A stretch of DNA of 53,732 nt from Pseudomonadota bacterium (GTDB lineage: Bacteria > Pseudomonadota > Gammaproteobacteria > Burkholderiales > Burkholderiaceae_C), in contig JAKOZT010000124.1 of NCBI GenBank assembly GCA_029779845.1, forward strand, positions 1-53,732, written 5' to 3'. Under the pieces are notes generated by a model that was given only the letters and a program-made list of their open reading frames with translations, was not told the origin of the DNA and ran no database searches. This document shows positions 16,061 through 25,428 of the stretch, in pieces. How positions within the stretch are numbered: the stretch's first letter is position 1; every line of letters starts with the position of its first letter. The position numbers and the translations under genes are program-made.

Positions 16061-19000
16061 ATGACACCGCAAGTTCAAGCCATCAATGTCCGAGGTTCGA
16101 CCTGGCAGCGATGGGATCCGCACATTCACGCGCCGGGCACGGCACTCAACGATGGCTACGGCGGCAACGACCCGTGGTCGGCGTTCCTTGACAAGGTCAA
16201 CCAGAGCGAACCCCCGATCCGCGTACTGGGGATCACCGACTACTGCGGCATCGAGAACTATGTCATCGCGGCGGAACACCACAAGGCCGGGCGACTGCCC
16301 GGCGTCGGCCTGGTGTTTCCGAACGTCGAGTTCCGGCTGACCATCGAGACCGGCAAGGGCGCCGGCATCAACCTTCACCTCTTGTTCTCGCCGCACGACC
16401 CCGATCACGTCGAGCGGATCCACGCGTTCCTCAGCGGGCTGACGTTTCGTCATCAGGACGAGACATTCCGCTGCACGCGGGGCGACCTGATCCGGTTGGG
16501 ACGGACGTTCGATAGTTCCATCGCCGACGACGGGGCGGCATACCGCGAGGGGGTCAATCAGTTCAAGGTGGGTCTCACGGATCTACAAAATGCCTTCGCC
16601 AACAGTGCATGGGTGACCGCCAACTGCCTCGTGGCCGTTGCCGGCGGTAGCGTCGACGGCACATCCGGACTGCAGGGTGATGGCGGCCAATGGGCGGCGA
16701 CGCGCAAGAACATCGAACGCTTCGCCGACATCATCTTCAGCGCCAGTCCTAAGCAGATCGCGTTCTACCTCGGCCGCGGCGCCGCCACAGTCGAAGACCT
16801 CGAAACGAAGTGGGCGGGCCGCAAACCCTGTCTTCATGGTTCCGACGCCCACACGGCCGATCGAGTGGGGCTGCCGGATCAAGCGCGCCGCTGCTGGCTC
16901 AACGGTGATCTGACCTTCGAGACGTTGCGCCAGGCCGTGATCGAACCTGAGGGCCGCGTGCACATCGGCGAGGCACCGCCGCAAGGTGCCCTGCCCGGAA
17001 ACGCGATCCGTTCAGTGCGACTGTCCGATGCACCGTGGATGTCCCCCTCGAGCGTGCCGATCAACGCCGGCATGGTGGCGATCATCGGCGCACGCGGTTC
17101 CGGCAAGACCGCTCTCGCCGACTTCATCGCCATGGGCGCTTACGGCGTTTCGGAGCGCCTGAGCGACAGTTCTTTCCTGCGCCGAGCCGACAAGTACCTG
17201 AAGAAGACGTCTGCAGAGCTGCTCTGGGAGAACGGACAGCGCACCGAGAACGGCGTGGCGTCGGTCGAGCACGAAGACGTCTGGGACACCCCTCACGTGC
17301 AGTACCTGTCGCAGCAGTTCGTCGAGCAGCTGTGCTCGTCGGAAGGCTTGGACGACGACCTCATCGCCGAAATCCAGCGTGTCGTGTTCGACGCACACCC
17401 CGTTGAGGAGCGGCTCGACGCTGTCGACTTCACGACGCTGCTGCAAAGGCGCATGCAAGGGGTTCGCGACGATCGAGACCGCCACCAGCATGCGCTTGAC
17501 CGTGCAGTGGCCGGCATCAACGCCGAGTTGGTACGCAAGGACGCTCTGCCCAAGCTCACCAAGGAGCGCGACGATAACGACAAGGCCCTGAAGAAGGATC
17601 AGGCAGACCGCAAGCAGCTCATCCCGAAGGGGCAGGAAGCGCGCGCCAAACAGCTCGAGGCGGTCACGGCTGCGATCGAGACGAAGCAGCGTCTGCTGAC
17701 CGCGGCTCAGGGGCGGGTTCAGGCACTCGCCGGGCTGCAGAACGACGTCGGCAGGTATCGTCAGCAGGACGGTCCCGAATGGCTCCGCGAAGTGCAGGAG
17801 CGCCGCGACGCTGCCCCACTTTCGGCCGATGACTGGAAGGCCTTCCGCCTGGACTTTGTCGGGGACGTCGATGCGTTGCTGAAGGCCCGCCTCGAAACGG
17901 CGAAGGCCGATGTCGCCAAGCTCCAGGGCCCGCTGCCGGCGTCCGTGGCGGCCGGAGCCCCGCCGCCGGACCCGCAAACTCCACTGATCCTTGCGGGCAC
18001 GGACCTGTCCACGCAGACCTTAAGCTTGTTGAAGCAGGAGCGCAGCCGGCTTCAGACGCTCGTCGGCATCGATGACCAGAACGCTCGCCGATACAAGGCG
18101 CTGACCGAGAAGATCTCGCGTGCCGCGACGGCCCTCGCCAAGCAGAAAGCCGAGATCGAGCGCGGCAAGAAATCGGACGAGGTGCTTCAGGAACTGCGTG
18201 CGAGGCGCAGAGACGCCTACCGAGGCATCTTCGCCGCCATCGTCGAGGAAGAACGTGAACTCACCGACCTGTACAGCCCTCTGGCCGCCCGCATCGCCGC
18301 AGGTCCGCGTGCCGTCAAGAAGCTCTCCTTCTCGATCCGCCGGCAGGTCGACATCGCTGCCTGGGCTGCCAAGGGCGAGCAACTGCTGGACCTGCGCCGT
18401 GACCCGTTTCGCGGCGGCGGCGAGCTGCTGAAGGCAGCCGAGGATGTACTCGGCAATCCGTGGCGCAGCGGGTCCGCGGAAGATGTTGCTACCGCCATGC
18501 ACGCATTCTTGGAGCAGCACGCCGGTTCGCTACGGGCGCAACGTCTGACCAACATCCCGCAGCTTGAGTGGGCGCGGTCAATCTCCGAGTGGCTGTACAG
18601 CACCGACCACATTCAGGTGGGATACGGGCTTCGCTACGACGGCGTCGACATCGAGCGCCTGTCGCCAGGTACGCGGGGCATCGTGCTGCTGCTGCTGTAC
18701 CTTGCCATCGACGCAGACGACGAGCGTCCGCTGATCATCGATCAGCCAGAAGAGAATCTCGACCCCCAGTCCGTGTTCGAGGAACTGGTTCCCGCCTTCT
18801 ATGAGGCGAAGAAGCGGCGCCAGATCATCATCGTGACGCACAACGCCAACCTGGTCGTCAACACCGATGTGGACCAGGTGATCGTGGCCCGGAGTGGGCC
18901 GCATCGGCCGGACCAGTTGCCCGAAATCAACTACGAGAGCGGTGGCCTCGAGAATCCGAAGATTCGCCAAGCGGTCTGCGCCATCCTGGAAGGGGGCGAG

Positions 19001-19066
19001 CGCGCCTTCCGGGAGCGAGCCCGCCGACTGCGGGTAAACCTGACCGGGGCAGCAAGAGGGCCGTAG
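16061..19066 (+). CDS. PHP-SMC ATPase, TrlF family
   Basis: The 1001-residue protein joins an N-terminal PHP phosphoesterase domain to a split SMC/ABC ATPase. PHP metal motifs are HIHAPG (21-26), ITDYCG (59-63) and HGSDAH (259-264). The ATPase has Walker A GARGSGKT (343-350), a long coiled-coil insert (about 460-760), an ABC signature-like LSPGTRG (867-873), Walker B LIIDQPEENLDP (from 891) and the H-loop VTHNAN (His927). This matches the TrlF-type AAA-like ATPases, relatives of RecF/RloC-like proteins that sense DNA and cleave nucleic acid. A defence nuclease role is inferred from the family and island. All active-site motifs appear intact. No clear ribosome site precedes the ATG; the start is fixed by the domain boundary. 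Confidence 0.88.
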   Translation: MTPQVQAINVRGSTWQRWDPHIHAPGTALNDGYGGNDPWSAFLDKVNQSEPPIRVLGITDYCGIENYVIAAEHHKAGRLPGVGLVFPNVEFRLTIETGKGAGINLHLLFSPHDPDHVERIHAFLSGLTFRHQDETFRCTRGDLIRLGRTFDSSIADDGAAYREGVNQFKVGLTDLQNAFANSAWVTANCLVAVAGGSVDGTSGLQGDGGQWAATRKNIERFADIIFSASPKQIAFYLGRGAATVEDLETKWAGRKPCLHGSDAHTADRVGLPDQARRCWLNGDLTFETLRQAVIEPEGRVHIGEAPPQGALPGNAIRSVRLSDAPWMSPSSVPINAGMVAIIGARGSGKTALADFIAMGAYGVSERLSDSSFLRRADKYLKKTSAELLWENGQRTENGVASVEHEDVWDTPHVQYLSQQFVEQLCSSEGLDDDLIAEIQRVVFDAHPVEERLDAVDFTTLLQRRMQGVRDDRDRHQHALDRAVAGINAELVRKDALPKLTKERDDNDKALKKDQADRKQLIPKGQEARAKQLEAVTAAIETKQRLLTAAQGRVQALAGLQNDVGRYRQQDGPEWLREVQERRDAAPLSADDWKAFRLDFVGDVDALLKARLETAKADVAKLQGPLPASVAAGAPPPDPQTPLILAGTDLSTQTLSLLKQERSRLQTLVGIDDQNARRYKALTEKISRAATALAKQKAEIERGKKSDEVLQELRARRRDAYRGIFAAIVEEERELTDLYSPLAARIAAGPRAVKKLSFSIRRQVDIAAWAAKGEQLLDLRRDPFRGGGELLKAAEDVLGNPWRSGSAEDVATAMHAFLEQHAGSLRAQRLTNIPQLEWARSISEWLYSTDHIQVGYGLRYDGVDIERLSPGTRGIVLLLLYLAIDADDERPLIIDQPEENLDPQSVFEELVPAFYEAKKRRQIIIVTHNANLVVNTDVDQVIVARSGPHRPDQLPEINYESGGLENPKIRQAVCAILEGGERAFRERARRLRVNLTGAARGP

Positions 19067-19327
19067 GTGGTCGCGGCTTCGTCAAGCGCCGCAGCTGTGT
19101 TGCCCAGCAGAGCATGCCGGACCGGCGCGTCCTGGTAGGCGACAAGCTTATTGCTCGCGAGGCCGCCGGGCGAGGCGGGGCGGCGCAATCACTGACCTGT
19201 CGGCGTGGGCACGGCCCGTCCAACGGCGCCTCGGCTTCCGGATGGCCAATCGCAGGTGTTGTTCGTGGAGACACCCGCCGCGTACCTGCTATCGGGGCAA
19301 AACCCACCGACAGCTGATTGGCCCCAC

Positions 19328-19345
19328 GTTTGCGGATCCGCAAAC
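19328..19345. repeat. Perfect 18-bp palindrome at the island edge
   Basis: GTTTGCGGATCCGCAAAC reads the same on both strands. It lies 262 bases after the PHP-SMC stop and 12 bases before the stop of the first core-like gene, in an otherwise gene-free 290-base stretch (19067-19356). It could be an operator, a recombination core site or a terminator-like hairpin; it lacks a T-run. Confidence 0.7.
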
Positions 19346-19356
19346 AAATCAAAGGG

Positions 19357-19596
19357 TTAGGGGGCGGTCAAAGACCTGTTCCGAGGCCAGCGATTCAGCT
19401 CCACGCTTGCCTCGACGACCAAGTCGGAATCGTCCATCTTCGCCTCGGCGTTTTGCTCCGACGGATGCGCCTTGTCCAACGGCCGGCAGATGCGGCTGCT
19501 CAGGCGGTTCAGGCGTTCGGAGCCTTCCATGCGGGCGACGACGGACGCGGGGTCCAGCAGGAGCGCGAACGGATTGGCGACGGTCTGTGCTTGCAT
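19357..19596 (-). CDS. Small conserved Burkholderiales-type hypothetical protein
   Basis: This 79-residue protein begins MQAQTVANPFALLLDPASVV and contains SERLNRLSSRICRPLDK. I recall similar short proteins (MNAQTV.NPFALM..P..V...SERL..L..R.CRPLD) in many Burkholderiales; their function is unknown. GGAGG six bases before the ATG at 19594-19596 fixes the start; the longer frame to 19701 has none. No signal peptide or membrane segment is seen. A near-perfect inverted repeat (19681-19701) lies upstream and may regulate it. Its presence suggests that the core chromosome begins here, just right of the island. Confidence 0.7.
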   Translation of the reverse strand: MQAQTVANPFALLLDPASVVARMEGSERLNRLSSRICRPLDKAHPSEQNAEAKMDDSDLVVEASVELNRWPRNRSLTAP

Positions 19597-19680
19597 CGGG
19601 AACCTCCAGCGTGGGCACTTGGGATGGCCGCACTCTAGGCGCCGGCCCGGGCGCTGAAAGTCTCCCTGGCACCATGCGCC

Positions 19681-19701
19681 GTGTAGGAAAAAATCCGACA
19701 C
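19681..19701. promoter_or_regulatory. Near-perfect inverted repeat around an A-tract
   Basis: GTGTAGGA, five A, then TCCGACAC: 8-base arms with one mismatch. It lies about 85 bases upstream of the 79-residue gene and 43 bases beyond the ankyrin gene stop. The symmetry suggests a dimeric regulator site; the regulator is unknown. Confidence 0.5.
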
Positions 19702-19743
19702 GCCGCCCGGCGCGTGAACTGCTGCCGCTTGTCGCCGTTTGTC

Positions 19744-20382
19744 TCAGTGCGGCAGCTTCTTCAGCCGCTCGACCATGAACTCGCGCCCACCGCCTTCGGC
19801 GAAGTCGATCGCCTGCATGCCGCGCTGGTTGCGGCGCTTCGGATCGGCGCCGCGCTGCAGCAGCAACTCGACGGTCGCCTCCGGCGCATGGCGCGCCGCC
19901 AGCATCAGCGGCGTGGTGCCGTTGGGCGCTTCGGCGTCGACGCTGGCGCCGCGGTCGAGCAGCAATTTCGTCAGCGCGGTGCTGGGCCCGCTGGCGGCGT
20001 AGTGGATCGGCGACCAGCCCGGCCGCTGCACCTTGGCGCCGCGCGCCAGCAGCTTCTCGCTGGCTTCCATGTCGCCGGCGATGGCCGTCAGCATCAGCGC
20101 GGTTTCGTCGGCGGCGTTGGCGGCGTCGGGGTCGATGGCCGGTTGCGCCAGCAAGGCGTCGAAGGCCTGCGTCGACTCGCGCCGGATCGCCACCATCAGC
20201 GCCGGCGTGCCTTTTTCGTCGCGCGTGTTCGGGTCCATGCCCTGGGCGAACAGCTTCTTCAGGCTGCGCGGGTCGTCGCGGATGACGGCGATGAAGAGAT
20301 CGTCGTAGCTTCCAGCTGCAGCGACGGAAACTGTCATTGCAGCAATCAGATAGGCGAGAAATTTAAAGCAATGCTTGATCAT
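19744..20382 (-). CDS. Exported ankyrin-repeat protein
   Basis: The 212-residue protein has an N-terminal signal peptide (KHCFKFLAYLIAAMTVSVAAAG, cleavage near residue 23) followed by four to five ankyrin repeats over about residues 25-205. Typical repeat cores are TPALMVAIR, TALMLTAIAGDMEASEKLLARGA, PIHYAASG, and TPLMLAARHAPEATVELLLQRGAD. It should be periplasmic and bind a protein partner. It is the last gene of the tmk-holB-pilZ-tatD-side minus-strand cluster, 59 bases after tatD, a position often seen in Burkholderiales. The start ATG at 20382 has a weak ribosome site. No catalytic residues are evident. Confidence 0.85.
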   Translation of the reverse strand: MIKHCFKFLAYLIAAMTVSVAAAGSYDDLFIAVIRDDPRSLKKLFAQGMDPNTRDEKGTPALMVAIRRESTQAFDALLAQPAIDPDAANAADETALMLTAIAGDMEASEKLLARGAKVQRPGWSPIHYAASGPSTALTKLLLDRGASVDAEAPNGTTPLMLAARHAPEATVELLLQRGADPKRRNQRGMQAIDFAEGGGREFMVERLKKLPH

Positions 20383-20441
20383 TGCGAAGCGTGCAACAAA
20401 GAGGGAAATCTCTTTTTCATCAATTGGTTATCTCGTCTTCT

Positions 20442-21227
20442 TCAAGTCTTGCTCGATGTTTTGAACAAGACCTCGAAATTCCTCGAAGTCGCCTCCGCGA
20501 TGGCCTCCAGCGGCAATGCCTTCAGCGCCGCCAGCTGCTTGGCCACATGCGGCACCAGCGCCGGCGTGTTGGTCTTGCCGCGAAACGGCACCGGCGCGAG
20601 ATACGGGCTGTCGGTCTCGATCAGGCAGCGCTCCAGCGGCACGAAGCGCGCCACGGCCTGCAAGTCGACCGCGTTCTTGAAGGTCAGGATGCCCGAGAAG
20701 GACACGTAGAAGCCGAGATCCAGCGCGGCGCGCGCCATCTCCATCGTCTCGGTGAAGCAGTGGAACACCCCGCCGGCCGCCTCGGCGCCCTCTTCCTTCA
20801 GGAGGCGCAGCGTGTCCTCGGAGGCGCTGCGGGTGTGGATCACCAGCGGCAGCTTCGCTGCGCGCGCGGCCCGGATGTGGGTGCGGAAGCGCTCGCGCTG
20901 CCATTCCATCTCGGCCACGCTGCGGCCGTTCAGGCGGTAGTAGTCGAGCCCGGTCTCGCCGATCGCCACCACGCGCGGCAGCGCGGCGCGCTCGGTCAGG
21001 TCGTCCAGCGTCGGCTCGCGCACGCCTTCGTTGTCGGGGTGCACGCCGGCGCTGCACCAGAAGTTGTCGTAGCGCGTCGCCAGGCCGTGCACCGTCTCGA
21101 ACTCCTCCAGCGTCGTGCAGATGCACAGCGCGCGGTCCACGCTCGCCGCGGCCATGTCGGCGCGGATCGCGTCGACGCGCTCGGCGAGTTCGGGAAAGCT
21201 GAGGTGGCAATGCGAATCGACGAACAT
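20442..21227 (-). CDS. tatD: TatD-family metal-dependent hydrolase/DNase
   Basis: The 261-residue TIM-barrel hydrolase starts with the metal-binding DSHCHL motif (His6, His8). Other family motifs are AGVHPDN (about 60), GETGLDYYR (about 91-99), VIHTRSA, FHCFTE (about 155) and ETDSPYLAP (about 205), so all metal ligands appear present. TatD proteins degrade DNA 3'-5' and have been linked to DNA repair and fragment clearance. The length fits the YcfH/YjjV branch. It lies 28 bases after the pilZ gene and ends the holB-pilZ-tatD run, as in Pseudomonas and many betaproteobacteria. Confidence 0.92.
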   Translation of the reverse strand: MFVDSHCHLSFPELAERVDAIRADMAAASVDRALCICTTLEEFETVHGLATRYDNFWCSAGVHPDNEGVREPTLDDLTERAALPRVVAIGETGLDYYRLNGRSVAEMEWQRERFRTHIRAARAAKLPLVIHTRSASEDTLRLLKEEGAEAAGGVFHCFTETMEMARAALDLGFYVSFSGILTFKNAVDLQAVARFVPLERCLIETDSPYLAPVPFRGKTNTPALVPHVAKQLAALKALPLEAIAEATSRNFEVLFKTSSKT

Positions 21228-21255
21228 CCGCCGCTGCGCGCCGGGCGGCGCGTTT

Positions 21256-21660
21256 TCAGATGGTCTGGGTCGGCTTGGCCGAGGAGATCGAGGTGCCGAG
21301 GATCTCTTCGATCTTCAGCTTGAGCAGGCGTGTCTTCTCGTCGGTCGGAAAGCGCACGCCCACGCCCTGGGTGCGGCCGCCCGAGGCGTTCGCCGGCGTG
21401 ATCCAGCCGACCTTGCCGGCCACCGGGTAGCGCTGCGGATCGTCGGGCAGCGACAAGAGCAGGTAGATGTCTTCGCCGAGGCGGTACTCGCGCGTGGTCG
21501 GCACGAACAGGCCGCCGTCGGAGAACACCGGCATGTAGGCGGCATAGAGTGCGCCCTTCTCGCGGAACACGAGCTGGATGACGCTCGGGCGCGCGGCCGC
21601 CACCGAGGTGGCCGGGCCGATGGTGCCCGGGACGGTGCTGCGTGCGGCGGCGTCGCTCAT
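21256..21660 (-). CDS. pilZ: PilZ-domain protein of the holB operon
   Basis: The 134-residue protein has the type IV pilus PilZ layout: a short leader, FREKGALYAAYMPVFSDGGLFV, then TTREYRLGEDIYLLLSLPDD and KVGWITP, and a C-terminal GVGVRFPTDE. As in many type IV pilus PilZ proteins the RxxxR c-di-GMP motif is not evident, so it probably works through PilB/FimX-type contacts in pilus assembly. Its ATG at 21658-21660 overlaps the holB stop as ATGA, giving translational coupling. The gene order holB-pilZ-tatD matches that of Pseudomonas aeruginosa. Confidence 0.88.
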   Translation of the reverse strand: MSDAAARSTVPGTIGPATSVAAARPSVIQLVFREKGALYAAYMPVFSDGGLFVPTTREYRLGEDIYLLLSLPDDPQRYPVAGKVGWITPANASGGRTQGVGVRFPTDEKTRLLKLKIEEILGTSISSAKPTQTI

Positions 21661-22727
21661 GCGTCCGAGTGTACCGAAACACCCCGGCGCGCAGGCCCGT
21701 TCGGCGCGCTCGAAGCCAGCGCACGCCGCGCCTGCGTGACCAAGGCCTCGATCGCCAGCCCGGCGTTGAGCGGATGTTCGGCATGGCGCGCGGCGCGGCC
21801 CAGCTCGCGCGACCAGGTGTTGAGCTTGCCGATGTCGGACTGGCGCGGCAGCGCCTCGGCCGGAAAGAAGCGCGGCGCCGCGCCGAGGCTGACGCAGGCG
21901 ACGTCGTGGCAGAGCTTGTGCAGCGCATCGACGGCGCGCGGCAGCGTCCAGCCGGCCAGCGCGCCCGCATCGCCGCGCTGCATCGCGGCGGGCAGTTGCT
22001 GCCACAGCTTGGCGTCCAATCCTTCGCGCAGCCAGTCGAGCGCGTCGAGCGGCGCGCCGCCGGCCGCCGCCAGCACGATCGCCGGCTGCGCCACGCCCTG
22101 CTGCGCCAGCCAGGCGGTGGCGGCCTCGGCCGGCGGCAGCTGCAGCGCGAAGGCCTGGCAGCGGCTGCGGATGGTGGGCAGCAGCGTCTCCGGCGCCGCG
22201 CAGCTGAGGATGAAGCGCGTACGGCCCGAGGGCTCCTCCAGCGTCTTGAGCAGCGCGTTGGCCGAGATCGGATTCATGCGCTCCGCTGGGTGCAGCACCA
22301 CCACCTTGCCGGCCTCGCGCGCCGGCGTGGTCTGCGCGAAGGCGACGGCGCCGCGCACCGCCTCGACGCGGATCTCCTTGCTCGGCTGCTTCTTGCCGCT
22401 GCCGGTGTCGGCCGGCTCGCTCTCGTCGGCGAGCGTCCAGCCGAGCGGCGCCTGCAAGGCTTCGGGGATCAGCACCAGCAGATCGGGATGCGAGCGTGCC
22501 TGCACCAGCCGGCACGAGGCGCACCGGCCGCAGGGGCGCTGAGCGCCCTGCCCGCCCGATTCGCCAGCTTCGCACAACCAGGCCTGCGCCAGCGTCAACG
22601 CCAGCTGCCATTGGCCGATGCCTTGCGGGCCGTGAACCAGCACGGCGTGGCCGCGCTGCGTGCGCAGCGCCTCGTCCAGCCAGGGCGCCAGCCACGGCAG
22701 CGGCAATGCGCCGTCAGGCCCTACCAC
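21657..22727 (-). CDS. holB: DNA polymerase III subunit delta'
   Basis: The 356-residue clamp-loader subunit has a degenerate P-loop ([13 protein letters not shown], with Gln in place of Lys), the zinc module CGRCASC (about 61-67), and the sensor-like [18 protein letters not shown] followed by TIRSRCQAF, the SRC motif. These are the features of delta' rather than of the gamma/tau ATPase. It helps to open and load the beta clamp. The start is a GTG at 22725-22727, with GGAGAG upstream and a 7-base overlap with the tmk 3' end; no ATG lies near. The stop overlaps the pilZ start. The unit reads mltG-tmk-holB-pilZ-tatD. Confidence 0.92.
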   Translation of the reverse strand: MVGPDGALPLPWLAPWLDEALRTQRGHAVLVHGPQGIGQWQLALTLAQAWLCEAGESGGQGAQRPCGRCASCRLVQARSHPDLLVLIPEALQAPLGWTLADESEPADTGSGKKQPSKEIRVEAVRGAVAFAQTTPAREAGKVVVLHPAERMNPISANALLKTLEEPSGRTRFILSCAAPETLLPTIRSRCQAFALQLPPAEAATAWLAQQGVAQPAIVLAAAGGAPLDALDWLREGLDAKLWQQLPAAMQRGDAGALAGWTLPRAVDALHKLCHDVACVSLGAAPRFFPAEALPRQSDIGKLNTWSRELGRAARHAEHPLNAGLAIEALVTQARRALASSAPNGPARRGVSVHSDA

Positions 22728-23332
22728 GAACGTCTCTCCAGCTCGGCCTCGATCTGCGCCCACACGGCGTGTTTGTCGAGCGAGGAGTCGATGCGCGCGA
22801 AGCGCTGCGGTGCCGCCGCCATGCGCTGCGCATAGCCGTTGCGCACACGCTCGAAGAAGGCCAGATCCTCGCGCTCGAAACGATCGGCCGCGCGCGCCTC
22901 GGCGCGGCGCTGCGCGGCCGTCTCGGCGGGCAGGTCGAGCCACAACGTCAGATCGGGCTGCAGTTCGCCGTGCACCCAGCCTTCGAGCTGCGCCAACACT
23001 GCGGCGTCGAAGCCGCGCCCGCCGCCCTGGTAGGCGAAGGTGGCGTCGGTGAAGCGGTCGCACAGCAGCGTCGCGCCGCGCGCCAGCGCCGGGCGGATCA
23101 CCTGCTCGACGTGATCGCGGCGCGCCGCGAACACCAGCAGCGCCTCGGTCAGTGCGTCCATCGGCCGTTGCAGCACCAGCTCGCGCAGGCGTTCGGCGAG
23201 TTCGGTGCCGCCCGGCTCGCGCGTGCACACCACCTCGGCGCCGCGCTCGCGCAGCCGCCGCGCCAGCGCCTCGATGTGGGTGGACTTGCCGGCGCCGTCG
23301 ATGCCCTCGAAGGTGATGAATCGGCCGCTCAC
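22721..23332 (-). CDS. tmk: Thymidylate kinase
   Basis: The 203-residue kinase converts dTMP to dTDP. It shows the P-loop [11 protein letters not shown] at about residues 7-17, the DRY-type motif as [17 protein letters not shown] (about 98-114) and the lid region with Arg-rich [19 protein letters not shown], all expected of bacterial TMK. The GTG at 23330-23332 is the most likely start because it places [10 protein letters not shown] in the usual position; longer readings run into non-conserved sequence. It follows mltG by 22 bases and overlaps holB by 7. Confidence 0.92.
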   Translation of the reverse strand: MSGRFITFEGIDGAGKSTHIEALARRLRERGAEVVCTREPGGTELAERLRELVLQRPMDALTEALLVFAARRDHVEQVIRPALARGATLLCDRFTDATFAYQGGGRGFDAAVLAQLEGWVHGELQPDLTLWLDLPAETAAQRRAEARAADRFEREDLAFFERVRNGYAQRMAAAPQRFARIDSSLDKHAVWAQIEAELERRSW

Positions 23333-23354
23333 GGCGTGAAGGTCGCGCCGCTGA

Positions 23355-24353
23355 TCAGCGGCCGCGCTGGTACTTGTTGACCGCGCGATTATGCTCGGCG
23401 AGCGTGTCGCTGAACTCGCTGCTGCCGTCGCCGCGCGAGACGAAGTACAGCGCCTTCGACGCCTGCGGCCGCACGGCGGCGCGCAGCGAGGCCTCACCCG
23501 GCATCGCGATCGGCGTCGGCGGCAGGCCGGGGCGCGTGTAGGTGTTGTAGGGCGTGTCGGCGAGCAGGTCGCGCTTGCGCAGGTTGCCGTCGAAGGCCTC
23601 GCCCAGGCCGTAGATCACCGTCGGGTCGGTCTGCAAGGGCATGCCGATGCGCAGGCGGTTGACGAACACCGACGCGACGCGCCCGCGGTCGGCCGGCGTG
23701 CCGGTTTCCTTCTCGACGATGGAGGCGAGGATCAGCACCTCGTCGGGCGTGCGCAGCGGCAGGTCGCCGGCGCGGGCCGTCCAGGCCTCGGCCAGGCGCT
23801 GCTGCATCGCGCGGTAGGCGCGCTTGAGCACCGCGAGATCCGCGCTGCCCTTGCTGTAGGCATAGGTGTCGGGGTGGAAGCGCCCTTCCGGCGCCTGGCC
23901 CGCGGCGCCGATCGCTTCCATGATCTGCGCGTCGCTCATCGCCGCCGTGGTGGGCTTGAGCGAATCGGCCTTCGCCAGCTCGGCGCGGAACTGGCGGAAG
24001 GTCCAGCCTTCGATCAGGCGCACGGTGGCCAGCGTCTCGTCGCCGCGCACCATCTTCGCCAGCAGCATGCGCGGCGTGGTGCCCGCGCCGATCTCGTAGC
24101 TGCCGGCGCGGATGCGCTTGGCGTCGCCCGACCAGCGGAACCACTGGTACAGCGCCCAGGGCTTCGCCTGCACGCCGGCGCGCACCCAGCCGGCCGCGAT
24201 GTCGCGCGGCAGCTCGCCCTGCGCGATCGACAGCTCCACCGTCTCGCCCGCCAGCTTCAGGGGCTGGTTGATCCACCAGGCCACGCCGCCGGCGGCCGCC
24301 GCGGCGGCCAGCAGCGCGAGCAGCACAAGACGCCACAGCCATCTCGTCATCAT
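23355..24353 (-). CDS. mltG: Endolytic murein transglycosylase
   Basis: The 332-residue protein has an N-terminal membrane anchor (about 5-27) and a periplasmic YceG domain. The catalytic Glu is in ASIVEKETG (Glu214), with the downstream family motifs [36 protein letters not shown] and AALYFV-like [11 protein letters not shown]. MltG cuts nascent glycan strands and sets their length. It heads the tmk-holB operon, as in many proteobacteria, and is divergent from ygfZ across 20 bases containing a 16-base palindrome. Two adjacent ATGs (24353 and 24350) are possible. Confidence 0.93.
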   Translation of the reverse strand: MMTRWLWRLVLLALLAAAAAAGGVAWWINQPLKLAGETVELSIAQGELPRDIAAGWVRAGVQAKPWALYQWFRWSGDAKRIRAGSYEIGAGTTPRMLLAKMVRGDETLATVRLIEGWTFRQFRAELAKADSLKPTTAAMSDAQIMEAIGAAGQAPEGRFHPDTYAYSKGSADLAVLKRAYRAMQQRLAEAWTARAGDLPLRTPDEVLILASIVEKETGTPADRGRVASVFVNRLRIGMPLQTDPTVIYGLGEAFDGNLRKRDLLADTPYNTYTRPGLPPTPIAMPGEASLRAAVRPQASKALYFVSRGDGSSEFSDTLAEHNRAVNKYQRGR

Positions 24354-24364
24354 CGGCCGATGAT
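24349..24364. repeat. 16-bp perfect palindrome between mltG and ygfZ
   Basis: ATCATCGGCCGATGAT covers the mltG start codons and nearly all of the 20-base gap to ygfZ. It may be a chance consequence of two close divergent starts or an operator acting on both genes. Confidence 0.5.
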
Positions 24365-24373
24365 AATTGGCGC

Positions 24374-25300
24374 ATGTCTCCAGTCTTCGCTACCAACGGT
24401 GTCGTGCGTCTCGCGCACTGGGGCCTGATGCGCGCGCGCGGCGCCGACGCCGCCAACTTTCTGCACGGGCAGCTCACCAGCGACATGCTCAAGCTCGGCG
24501 CCGAGCGCGCCGTGCTTGCAGGTTATTGCTCGGCCAAGGGCCGCTTGCAGGCGAGCTTCGTCGTCTGGCGCTCGGCGGCCGATGAACTGCTGCTGGCCTG
24601 CGTGGCCGATGTGCTGGCGCCGACCTTGAAGCGCCTCGCGATGTTCGTGCTGCGTGCGCAGTGCAAGCTGAGCGACGCGAGCGCTGAGCTGCCGCTCTAT
24701 GGCCTGGCCGGCGACGCGGCGGCGTCGCGGCTCGGCGATGCACCGGTCTGGTCCAGGCGCGACACGCCCGAAGGCACGCTGATCCGCCTGCCCGATGCGG
24801 CGGGCGTGCAGCGCGCCATGCTGGCCGCGGCGCAGGCGCCGGATGGCCTGCCCGAGATCTCGCTGGACACCTGGCGCTGGCTCGAAGTCAGCAGCGGCCT
24901 GCCCCTGATCGAAGCGGCGACGGTCGAGCAGTTCGTGCCGCAGATGGTGAACCTCGAGCTGCTCGGCGGCGTCGATTTCCGCAAGGGCTGCTACCCGGGC
25001 CAGGAAGTCGTCGCGCGCAGCCAGTACCGCGGCACGCTGAAACGGCGCATGTTCCTGTTCGACGTGGCCGCCCCGGCGCACGCCGGCCAGGAGATCTTCC
25101 ACAGCGCCGACCCCGGCCAGCCCGCCGGGCTGGTGGTCAACGCGGCGCCGTCGCCGCAAGGCGGCGCGCGCTTGCTCGCCGAGGTGAAGCTCGCCGCGCT
25201 CGATGCCGGCAGCCTGCACCTGGGCGCGCCCGACGGCCCCGTGCTCGAACGCCGCGAGCTGCCCTACGCGGTGCCGCTGGAATCCGCCTCGCCGGCCTGA
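24374..25300 (+). CDS. ygfZ: Folate-binding protein YgfZ
   Basis: The 308-residue GcvT-like protein carries the YgfZ signature KGCYPGQE (204-211) with its conserved cysteine. YgfZ uses tetrahydrofolate to support maturation or repair of some iron-sulfur enzymes such as MiaB. The N-terminal ANFLHGQLTSDM and CSAKGR segments are typical of the family. It is divergent from mltG, and the preceding palindrome overlaps the shared promoter region. Length agrees with bacterial YgfZ (about 300-330). Confidence 0.92.
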   Translation: MSPVFATNGVVRLAHWGLMRARGADAANFLHGQLTSDMLKLGAERAVLAGYCSAKGRLQASFVVWRSAADELLLACVADVLAPTLKRLAMFVLRAQCKLSDASAELPLYGLAGDAAASRLGDAPVWSRRDTPEGTLIRLPDAAGVQRAMLAAAQAPDGLPEISLDTWRWLEVSSGLPLIEAATVEQFVPQMVNLELLGGVDFRKGCYPGQEVVARSQYRGTLKRRMFLFDVAAPAHAGQEIFHSADPGQPAGLVVNAAPSPQGGARLLAEVKLAALDAGSLHLGAPDGPVLERRELPYAVPLESASPA

Positions 25301-25428
25301 GCCCCGGCGCCGCGCGACAAGCCGCACGGACGGAATTCACGCCGCGCCGTCGTCTGCCGGCCACCGCGGCGCGGGCGCGCCGGCCGTTCCCCTACCATCG
25401 GACACCATTTCCAGAGGTGTTCCTTGCC

